Assembly: GCA_013397075.1 (NCBI GenBank)
Contig: VWZS01004853.1
Coordinates: forward strand, 744,001 to 808,000
DNA length: 64,000 nt
Direction: 5' to 3'
Source: Rhabdornis inornatus
Lineage: Eukaryota > Chordata > Aves > Passeriformes > Rhabdornithidae
Part shown: piece by piece, positions 34,901 to 46,900 of the stretch
How the letters are laid out: every line of letters begins with the position of its first letter
Numbering within the stretch: the stretch's first letter is position 1
Translations under genes and position numbers: made by a program
The notes under the pieces: generated by a model
What the model was told of the DNA's origin: nothing
The model's database searches: none
What the model saw: the letters and a program-made list of their open reading frames with translations, nothing else

Positions 34901-37900
34901 CAGCAGAGAAAGACTCACAAGTGATTTAAAAGTCTTTGTTTGAAGCTGACTGCCAGTTTTTGCTTTGTTTTACTTTGATTCAACAGTCCTTTTGCTTTGT
35001 TTTTTTAAGGAATAACCACAGTGTTGACACTTTTGCTTTGTTTTTTTGAAGGAATAACCACAGTGTTGACAATGACGACACTGAGCATCAGTGCAAGACA
35101 TTCACTGCCAAAAGTATCCTATGCTACTGCCATGGACTGGTTCATAGCGGTTTGCTTTGCCTTTGTGTTCTCTGCTCTTATTGAGTTTGCTGCTGTCAAC
35201 TATTTTACTAACATTCAAATGGAAAAAGCCAAAAGGAAGACGGTAAAGTCCCTTCTTGAATTTCCAGTTGCTCCAGTACAAAGGAAAAGAAGTACAGAAG
35301 AGACATTCATGGTATGTTTTCAGCTTATGCAAACATTTTCTGTATTTTTGGTAGTGTTTCTCAGTAAAAACTGGCCTTTAGCTTCCTCCCAGGTTCCCTT
35401 TGAGTTAATGATGCATTGTACATCAGGTTAATGGAAGGCTAATACTACACTACATTCAATTATAAAATTTTGTAAAACATTTAATTCTTATTTGCATTAT
35501 TGAATTAAACTTGGGAGAAAGGTGGCAGTTATGCCCATCCATAGATGCAGTCTCTTCTATGTTTATTTGTATTTTGGTGAAGGCCAGTTAGGATGGGAAT
35601 CTTGAGGAAACTTACTTTCCTTTTCCACATTGATTCTGTATGGACTGATTACACAAGGCAAGATATTGCAGATCATAAGGGCATCATGTTATCTTATGTG
35701 GCTAATATCTTTAATGAATTAAAATATGTTAAAGCATTGCAGCTGTACCTTGGACCACTTCCCTAAACATCACAGTTCTCCTTGCACTGCATGGGTTGCC
35801 TATGAAGAGTTTTCTTTCTTTATCTGTTACAATTTCAGGAATTTTTTAAGAATGTTGGATGAAAATTTTTTACCATATATATAATTTTAATGTAATTTGT
35901 GTATCTTTGCACAGTAGTTCACCTCAATTCCTGATAAGTTTTTGGGGCATTGTTTAACAAAATGCTTTCCTAATGCTTTGGATTAAGTGTGACTTGTGTG
36001 GGAGCTGTTTTAGTGTGTGGACTAGCTAATAAAGGCTCAATCTCTTTTCCAGTTGAGCTCATGGGTGATTACCCTTTCCTCTCTTTTCCCATTCCCAATA
36101 AATGGTGCTTGCTCTCTAAAGCACCTATTCACAAGACGTGTAGCTAAGAAAGCCATTGCAGCACCTGTCCCAGCCACACAGTGGGCTAGCACTTCGCAGC
36201 CATAACTGACTCTCGGCAGCACCACTCAAGAAGTGAGACGCTGACAGCAGCATTGTAATTTACTTACTCTTCCTGTCAGGCTGTCTTTGTAATTTCCTTT
36301 GGCTGAGCCAGGATTTAAGAAGTGCTGTTTTAGACTAACTCTTGTTAATTTTGTCTTCTGTCTCTTCACATCTCATTTGTCTCCTTCCCTATTCATCTTC
36401 TCATTTTTGTCTTCCCACCCCTTCCATTTTCTATTGCTGCGCAGCTGCTGTCCACCCACCTCCATTTTTCTTCCTCTTCTTTGCCCTCCTACTGCAGATA
36501 CTGTTTTCAATCTCCTGCTTATATTATGTTAGCTCCCATTTCTGCTTAAAAGGATAGATATGCTCCTGAAGAGTTTGTTATTTGTCACTCCATTGGCCAC
36601 TGGTAAGAGACCAAGAAATAAGTTTATAGTAGCACAGAGTTCACCTTGTACACAGAAGTATTAGTGCCGTGAGCTTATGCTAAGCTTCTTGGCTGTGCAG
36701 CATGAAGTTTAGTAGAGTATCTTGGCTGCTCCTGAGGAGTGAGAGTAAATACTGCTTTTGGTGATAGGTTTTATTTGCATGCCTAGGAAAAAAAATTACT
36801 TAAGAACAGTTTAATCCTAGGTTTATTTATTAGATTTCATTTAGAACAATAGGAAAAACAGTGGTTTTCTTAGGTTCCTTAATAAAACTTATTCTCATGG
36901 AGGCTTCAGAAAACACTTGATTCATGGACAGAATTGCTTTAATTTAGTAGTGTAAAATGCATAGCCATTTATACACATTTTGGAGAAATTCCTCTTTCTC
37001 TTTTTTTCCTATTGTTGTTATTATTACTACTATTGCTATATTATTAAAAAAAAAAGGCAGCAACAGAACACACACATCTTCTTTCAACTTGAAAGATAGA
37101 TAAAATGAGATGTGAACAGTTCTATTGCTTAATTAATACTGCTAGGATAAATATGGGAGCGTTCTCACGGATTGGGAGACTTTGAAGGGACCCAAGGGAG
37201 CAATCTACTCAAGGGATTACACATTACTGTTATGAGTAAGTAAGTGAGTGATAGTGTTGCTTGTACCTTGAACTTTTATTTTTTTTCACGGCTTTCTGCC
37301 TAATTATTCCTATACTAAGATTTGAGACTTTGCTCTTCCAAGACAGTTGTACAAGGTGAGCCACAGCTACTGTTATAAAGGCTTAACTATTGTGCAATCC
37401 TTTCTATGGCTAGAGGATTACTTCTGGTCTCCCACTGTGCAGAAGAGAAGCTAGGATCACTGCTCTACTTCTCTAGAACCTAACATGGATGCTAACCCTG
37501 CTTTTTACCCTATGTAAAATACTCCTTGCTATATTTTGCTTATAAGGACTAATCTAGAATTTTATTTTATTCCTTATTATTATGTATTATTTTATCTTTT
37601 ATTATTATACTATTTCTTTATTCTTTATTATGAATCTGTCTTTTTGTTCTGCACAAATACTGTCTAGTTAGTTCTGATTTACTTGAGATAATGAAATCTC
37701 AATTTCCTAGCTACTGGGATTGGTGGTGAGTTTGTGGTGCACAAAGAATGTAGGACAATACCTGGTCTGCAGCATGCAATTTATAAGCAATGTTTCTTAA
37801 CGTAAATCTAGACATTTTTTTCTCAATAGATAAATGATAGGCTTGATTTCTTGACCCAGTTTGTATTTAAAAAAAAATCTATACTGTGCTGGCACTATTG

Positions 37901-40900
37901 TCATAGAAATTCTTTTGGTAGCAGTACAATTGTCAGAGCTCAGGAAAAGTTTTATTTTAAACTTGAAGCTTTTTTCAAGCAGGCTTTGCCTGTACTAATA
38001 AATTACCAGTCTCCCAAAATTAAAAATTTTCACTTAGCCCAGGGAGAAAGTGTATGCTAACTGGGAAAGAAGATGCCTGAATACCTAACCTTTACAGTTC
38101 TTTCTGTTGAATATCTCACCATTTGCAATGTTCTTTGGATCTTCTACTTGGAGGGGGAGATCCCTGTCTTAAGCCTATTTAGCCCTATACTTTAGCCTAC
38201 CTTGGAATGGCACAGGGGTGTCTCTGCCTGCTTTCTTTGCAATTGAGATCCCATCTGTACAGGTCCCCTGAAAAATTAACAAGCAATTGAGGTTGTTAAG
38301 AAAAACAAACATGGTGACATTGTACTTTTAAATAAGGGTTTTGTTTTATGAGCTGTTGATTCTGCATTATTGACTGGATGGTTTAATGCATTTGATCTTT
38401 TTTTTTTCTCAAGTAACATGGTGGGATTGTCCTTGAAGGATGCTATGAGGGAGCAAGTTGGGCTATGAAACTTATAGAATATGAAGATTTTTCTATCTGA
38501 TGATATTAGAAATTAGGCATATTAATAGTAAATTTTGGTAAAATAAATGGCACATTATTAGAAGTCCTTTTTTGACAGGTATATCTTTGACCAATTTATG
38601 ACCATAGAATTAAAGTGGATTTTCTTTATTGAATCAGTTCATATATTACTCATACTAATTAGAATTTTTAGTGGTGAGGTATTTTCTCCTTTCAGTCAAA
38701 ACAACTTTTATAGCTGTCTTGGATCAAAGACATCTCCTATCATTTATCATTATGATCAACTGTTTTGGATATATTACTTCACATTATATATTTCTTCACT
38801 AGAACCGATAAATCTTTACTGTAGCAAATGTGGGCTATCTGCTGTTCTAAGTTATTTTCATCTGTAATTATATTTACTTTTTTGGAGCCACATGATGGGT
38901 GTGACTAAGGAATATATTGATTAAAGTAAGCATTAAATGCAGTTCAGAGGCTAGCTAAGTAGTCTGAACTGTGTTAATTCCAACAAAAATCCTGGCATCA
39001 AGCTAATTTACTGGGCTGAGGGTAGCAGGAGCAAGCCTGCAATAGCTGCAGATGCAGATTGTGTTGCTTTATCGCTTCATTTGACTTTAGCCATGGTAAT
39101 CTTCAATATTTTCTTATATTTCTTCCCCTGCCTACCCTATTTCAACTCTTCCTTCTTCTTGTCTTTAACTTACTGATACAAACTTAATGCGTTTCAATGA
39201 GGAGGAGTGCAGGTCTGCAGAAGATATCCCGGGAGTAAGACCCAAGTTTTTTTGAGGTCTGCCTTGAGTTCACAAGGGACTTGGACAAACTTTCTGTCAG
39301 GCACAGCAGGATAGCACTGAAATATGTCTAAGTCAAGAGAAGTAACTTAAACTGTGGTTACCTGTGATTTCTTTGTTTTGGGAGCAGGTTAAAATGCTTT
39401 CTGTTTAGAAAGAATGAACCTATCTCTAAGTGTTCTGAACTACTTTTGTTAGCATAAGCAGAAATGTTGCTGCAAGTCAATGTGTGATGGAAATGAATGA
39501 TTTATAGTTTGTTATTGGACTCCTGAGTCTATTTTTATGCCTCTGTACTATTTCCTTTTCACTGTATTCCTATGAAGTTTATTTTTAAAGACCTACCCAG
39601 TTTTGGAGATGAAGAATGCTACTGAAAAGTAGTCTTAAAAAAAAAAATTGACTCCTAAACACTTGTAACATGAGCTTCAACCTCAGTTGTTTGTTAAGAG
39701 TGTGAAACTCGGGAAAAATCAGGTCAGACTCAAAAAACCCCTTTTTGAATGGAATTATTTCTCCAAACTCAGTCACAAGTAGGTTGTAACTCTCAATTTT
39801 TCTTCCTCTTTTCTGGAGACAGTTAAATGTCATCTTGTCTCTAGCAAGTCCTGTAGCATCTAATGGAGGAACTTGGGGGTCGGGCTCTTCCCTGCCATGT
39901 AGGCACACACTCCTCCTTGCTTGGGTGCTGTGTGACTGGCATCCACCTCGCAAGTTTATCAGAAATGTCGGCATGTGGACAGCCTGCATACTGCTTTTGT
40001 GTGACTCAGATGTATTCCCTCTGGTATGCAATCCTTATCTTAGTCATTTGTGGGCACAGCTCAAGTTATGTGATGTAGTGGGAGAAAAGTGGAGATCCTT
40101 TGGCAACCCTTGGTGAACTGACATCTAGAGCAATTAATCTGGCTGGTGGCCAACTCTGTTCCCCAAACTCCTGACTTACAGAACAAAGACTGGGCCTGAT
40201 AAATTGTTCTGACGGGCTGCATACAATCTTGAAGTTATAGATAGGGTACCAACTTTTTTAGTGTGCCATTTTTTTGTTGTTGTTCTTAATCCCTGAAGTT
40301 GATGGTGAGATGTCAGCAGATACACTCTTATGTCTAAGGTCTAGACTTTAAGTGAAACTGAAAATTTTAACCTCTGGACCAAAACTTTGTATTTGAATCT
40401 GAATGAATAAGTATTTGAATAAATAGACATAATGGAGAGGTACAAAAAACGTACCAGACCTAGAATAGTACCACTTACTTTGCTCTTTCTTTGGAGTAGT
40501 AGAATAGCTTCCTTTGTCCCAGCAATAGTGAAGTGGAGCTAAACCCTCCTGCCTCATATATGAATGGAAGTATCTGAAGAGCAGCTTGGTCTTGATGGCA
40601 GCACTTGGGCCACAGGTCTGGTTACTGGACTCCTTATGTGGATGCATAACCTATCGCCTTTGTGTGACTTAAAGCAGTCCTGCAGTTTGGACACCATTTC
40701 AGTTTTAAAATATAATGACCATTCTTTTCTGCTTCGGTACTTCTCCATTGCCTAGGGTGTTATAGTTAAGGTTTTTTTTAGGGCAGTGGCATTTAAAACT
40801 CAGATCCTTATGAAGGACGTCAGGCTCAAGAAATGCATAAAGTTCATCTAAGTATAAGGGCAGAACCATACAAATGGAGGCTGCTGTGCCATGTGAACAA

Positions 40901-43900
40901 TTTCTTTGACATGTCAACAATTTTCTGCTGCTCTAAATTAATTAGTGAACATTTTTGTTGTTGATTTACAGTCAAGATCATCATGCTAGCATTAGGTTTA
41001 AATAGGATGAGAGTGGTTGCAGGTCATAAACAACTGGCACATTTTGCACTAAATGCTACTTGAAAGATAGGAGAGATTGATCACCTGGGGGAAGGTTGCA
41101 GTGACTTAGTGGGAAGTTACAATGTTTGGGTACCTGAAGATAGAATAGATCCAAAATAGTTCATAAAATATTTTGTTAGCTGTGATGCTCAGGTACAATG
41201 TTTTGTGGGGCTTTTTATGCTTCCTTGATTTCATTTACCTTTTTGTTGTTTTGCTACTTTTTTTGGTATTTTTATTTTTATTTCTATTTTTTTTTTTTTG
41301 CTGTTTGCTTTTTTTGGTGGGGGTGTTTTGTGTTCATTGGGGCTTTTGTTTTGTTGGTATTACTTGTAGGTTTTTATTGTTTGGTTTGTTTGGATTTTTT
41401 GTTTGGTTATTTTTTTTTTTGTTTTTTTTTTTGAGTTTTGGGTTTTTTGTTTTCTTTTTGTTTGTTTTTGGTTTCTTATTTGGTTCACTAGATTTAGACA
41501 GTTCTACTGATCAGCTGGCACTGTTCATAATGTATAAAGCTAAATATGTGCTCAAACGATATGACTTGGGCATAAATTTGAGACATAAAATTTAATTTTT
41601 TTAATATTTCACATAATATGTCTTTTTAAATAGCACAAATCAAAGTGCTCTATTTAAAAAATTTTGTCTTTCTTCAACAACCTGACATTACTCTACCTTT
41701 AATATGGTTGGGCTGTGGAATGAATTCAAACTGTAAGCAGAAACATTTCTCAACTGCAAAGTGAACAGAGTAATTAATAGAAGTAGGCAATGTAGTATGG
41801 AATTTGTGCCTAGATTCTGACCCAGCTGTGATGTAAACTCCACTGAATTCCAGAATTCAGTTAAAATGAAGATAAAAAATGGCAGGGTCTTTGATCAAAG
41901 CTGTTGGGATTTAAAGGTGGACAATGAAGTTTTTTCTTGTTGTAGTGGAAATGGTTTTTTGGCAGGAGGTTGGGTTTCTTGTTATTTTTTTTTTTCCAAC
42001 ATGCACAAAAAGAAGCAGAAGTTTAGTTGCAGCACCTGGTGGATAACAAAAAATCTTTCTGGAGTGCTGTCTTCTCCAAGCCTTACTAGGAAATGTTACA
42101 ATTGATAATTCTTCAGTTTCCTGTAAGTATTAGAATGAACTGTCACAAAGTAGACAAGGAAATATGAAGGATATACTTGGCTGTCATTCAACTCATGCAA
42201 AAATATCTGACAGTGTTTATTGTAAGTAGTAAGTAGTAAGGAAGACTTTATTTAAATAGTATTAGGATAAGACTTCTTTTTGGAAACCAAAGCATAGTGC
42301 AGTTATTTTAAAAAATACTGCATCCCATTGTTTTGAATTCCAAAAAGATGTGTGAATGTCTTTTTCTGTCATTGTGATGATCTACTAGAAAAACATAAAG
42401 ACTGCCATGCTCAAAAAGCCATAGTATGTTTTTTTTTCAATAGAATATACAACACATATTTCTGCTTAATAATAAGTTAATTTCCTGCCAATACCAGTTT
42501 CAGGAATTCAGATAGGCCTTCTATTGATATAGAAGGCAATTTTCTCCCTTTTAAAAAATCTTTTTTTGCAGAGGGAAATATTACATAGTCAAAGAAAAAT
42601 GTGGTAGCATTTCAGAAGCATCGAGTCAAGGGCAATCCTTTATGGTGACAGGGGTAAAATGTTCAGATTGTCCAGCATCAACCCTTGCACTGAAAATTGT
42701 TGGGGAATTTATAGTTTTCCCTGTGATGGTTAGTATGAAATGACGTCCCTGAATGCAAGACTCTTCATATTTTCTGCTTAAACCTTTTCATGTATTTATA
42801 TTTACATTTTAGTTTTATTTCCCCTCCACAAAGTTTTCAATACTGGTGCATCCAATGACACCAAATCACATTTGAGTTTCCTAGCTGTGCATGGGATTTC
42901 TGGCTGACTTCATTTTTACACTGGAAAATTGGAATCAGAAGAAATGAGTATTGAGTGGCTTGGGAAAATCTACAAGGCAATGAGTGTTCCAAGCACTTTC
43001 AGCACACCACTAAAGCAAATTTGACTACAGATTTAAGGTCAACGAAAATTGAAAGATACAGAAAATAACTAAGGTCCTTGGTTCCTAATCAGACATTCTT
43101 TGTTTCAGAGATGTTACAAAAATCACCTCCCTCCACAGTTCAGTGGAACATGACTTAGGCTAATAGATTTGTTCACTACCATAGTTATGTTTTCAGTTCT
43201 TTCATTTTGTCATAATATAAATAAAATCTTTAAGAATTGTGCACACCAGTGCTTAAGAATCATATATATATATATGTATTTAAATGTAAGTATGCATATA
43301 CACGTTTGCCATGTGTAAGGCTTTTAGGCAGCGCACAGGTGTATGGGTTTATTTGGCATAAATTTGGCATCCATTTATTTAAAAAAGGTTTTTGTAATTT
43401 ATGTTTCTTTAATAACCTTCTATTAACTTTCCTCCTACTTTGTGCACTTTTATTCCCGTCTAGTGGTAGAATATAGAATGGAGTGCTCTTCTTACTCTTT
43501 CCCCCTCCCATCTCAATTCAGATTGGAAAATAAGCAAAGTGGATAGTGGACTGGCTCTTGTAACTTATCTCTCCTTTGTTTTTTCTTTCCAAATAATTTT
43601 CACTGCTCTCTGCACTGTCAGAACTATGGACTAGAATTCATTGTGTTTTGTGGCAGGTGGAGCTTTCACTTGGTCATATTCCAGGGCTCTATAAGGTAAC
43701 CCAAAATCTCTAGTATTATTCCAGTAAAATTCTGATTGACTGGCTCTGCAACACAGTAGTAAAACACGGTCGATTTCTCCTCCAAGTTTTGCTTTTGCTC
43801 GCAGCAGGTCAATATGGTGAGTCAGTGGGATTTGGGACAAGCAGCATTATTTACACTGACGACAACATGCTGCTTCCCTGATAAATGTCAAATAGTGTGA

Positions 43901-46900
43901 ATTTGGCAGGCTATACAATGTCCTCCCAGAAGAACAGACTGTTTTCCTAGGAAGGATTGGTAAGGATAAAAACCACTATGGTAAACTTTAATAGTAAAAT
44001 ATTACTAAATTACCATACAAACAATTTTGTTGTAACTAAACAGTAAGTGATGTTAGACTTTGGTTGCTCTAAGCCTTCTAATTTTTTGCATGAATTTTTG
44101 CTTGGATTAATTTACTTCTCCCAGTTTTGGAAGCCCATGCTCTCATATAATACATTACTGACTCTCCTATGTATTAATTTACCTGTGTCTCATTGAAGTT
44201 TTAGTAGTGCTGTCATGAAAGATGCTAATTGTATCCTTGGAAAATTAACATAAAAGCATAAAGATGTTAATTGACCATTGATTTTTTGATTTCATTCTAC
44301 TAATACCTCGTTGTTACATGCCTGATTATTCTAATAAACCATTAAAATTCTTTGAAATTTTAAAGCTGCTTTGATTGTGGTGCCCTTTTCAAGAATTTTT
44401 TTTGACTGGTTGGTTTTGTGTTTGGGTTTTATTTTTTTATTTAGGGAGATGAAGTATGCAAAATGGTGATTAGACACCTGAAAGGCTTAATTACTAAATT
44501 TCCCTGGGTAGGCATGTACAGAACTGACTTGCTGCTTCTTAAGTGTTTGCCATGCGTCTTAGGTGGATTCTTACCCTGTTTCAACTCAGTGGCCAGCATG
44601 CCTATTAGATACAGCCTCCCACAAACCACACATGGGAGTCTGAGCAGATTTGAGTCCTCAAGTTTTCAATACTGGAGAATTAGATTAGTGGCCAGACTTC
44701 TAGGTAGTCCTTAGCATGTTAATTTCTATTGAAGCTGATCTTGTTATGTTAAATAATTTATATGGGGCTATGCAGAAGGAGATGAATTGGTTCTGGAGCC
44801 AGCTTGTCTGTGCATGCACTGCAATGGGAGGGCAAGATCAAAATGTGAAGAAAGCAACATCTCTAACAAGGAAGGATGATCACTTGTCCTAGAGTATCCA
44901 GTGTCCTGGTGGGGAAAAGCTTGAGATGTGAAAAGCCTGTGTTGATATCCCTGTGACAGTCAGGGCAGATTTGGGAAGTGGTCTCCTGTCACCAAACCCA
45001 TGTTCCCTTCCCAGTTGCTGGGTTACAGTAGAGGAGGACAGAGTCTTTTCATGAGTCTTTTTACAGTGTGTCTTAACTGTCTTGCCTCAGGAAAGAGCTC
45101 AGAGCTGGAAGGGCTGGATACAGTTGGGTGGCTCCTTCTGCAAAGGCATGTAATTTAGGCTGTGATCCTACCCGGGGCATTTCTCTCCAGCTTTGACAGC
45201 TGCTTGCTGGATGTCGAAGTGTTAGCTCTCTCTCCCACTAGAACTGGTTCCAGATGGTGGTGCTGTGACTTGTAAATTCTGCTGTGCATTTATCCCTGGG
45301 AAAAGACAAGCTACTGCTTTAAGTATGGTATTACCTCAGTCCCAGAGAGAGCTACCATTTTAGTGATATTCTGTGGCAAAGATGTGTTGTGAACTAGAAA
45401 ATGTATTGACCTGCAGCAGTGAGCTCTCCACTTGAGTAAACAAACAGTGCAAAAGCAGCCCTGGGATCTTGCACAGTGGTGCTGTGAAACTCTGTCACAG
45501 GGTGAGCCTGACAGAGGTCTGCTGAGCTGTTTTCCAAGGAGTCCTGAGGAAGATTACATTTGAATTATATTGCCAATATAGGGTTCTAGTTTTAATGTGC
45601 ACCTGTTTTTCAGGAGCTGATGATGGCTGTGCTTCCTAGTGATCAGAGGTCCAAAGAAGGGGATTTTCCATGCTGAGCACTACTGATACTCTGTTACCTC
45701 AGGCAGTAGGAACTGCTTATTTTAGATTCACATCTCAAAAGGATATGTCCATCATAAAAACTGTGAAGAAATTTAAAATTACAGAGACTGATTTAAAGCT
45801 GCTATGTAGAGCACTAACAGGCCATGGAAAGATGCTCTTGAGTTGCGTGAAACAGCTGACTGTATAATGCTGTACCAACACAAGAGTTTCTCACAGCTTG
45901 CAGTGTTCTCACTGCTTTTGTTTTTAAATACAGTCCTAAGGATTAAGTTCCCTGATGTCCTGGTAATCACTTTTATCATTGCTGCATTCTCCCCAGGACT
46001 TGACTTGTGACTTTTAAATTATGTTCCTGTTTGTTTTACAGATTCTAGGTTGGCCATATCATAGGAAATATGCAGTGTGGTTGTTACCAGCTCTCTTTGT
46101 TCTGTAACAAGATGGCTAAGTTTGTCAGTTCAGTACTGCATATTGCTGTGCTGATGATCCCCTTCCCTTGAACCTCAGCTCAGCTGCTGAATGCTACTTC
46201 ACTTCATGCTAAATTTGCAATCTTGACTTCATTGAAGTGCAAAATTGCCTTGCTTGTCAAAAACTGGTAATACATACAAAACAATCTAGTACTTTTTTTT
46301 TTTTTGGCTCAAGTTGAGGCTTACATAGACTTCGAAATAGTTTCAGAATTTCCACATTATGTGAGCAGCTGTTTATGGTGTACAAACCATGTTAAATATT
46401 GAAGAATTTAGATAGACTCATATTTGTGCATCATTTTAGTGCTGTAGTAAACAGTAGTATCCATTAAACTTGAGCTTAAATGAAAAAGCAAATGATGTGT
46501 GAGTTGATTTTTGGCAATAGATTTGTTGTAGGGGGTTTTTGTTTCTTCTATACGTTCTATCATAGCTGACCGTCAAACTTACTCCACAAATCTGCCTCAG
46601 TATTTAACAATAAATTGTATAGATTTATCCTGAACTATGCTAACAGCATCTTCGATTGTACTATTCATGACTAATTGCATGTGAATCCACTGCTCAAGGG
46701 AAGGATACAGCATTAATTACCACATTTTACACACTCTTGTAAGGAGGTTGGTTTAGGTGTCTTGTCTTCATGCCAAATGAAATAGACTTTCTGTTCTACT
46801 ACTAGCAAAAGGGTGCCTTGCACCAGGACATTACACATAGGAAGAATTTGTACCCAATGATTCTTTCCCTTAGTTAGTTCTTTTAAAGATAAAAAGCATG

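Noticed and set aside
41173..41595. 140-codon ORF of mostly Phe, Leu, Val and Gly resembling a membrane protein
   Set aside because: It is a translation of a G/T-rich low-complexity block, not a membrane protein gene.
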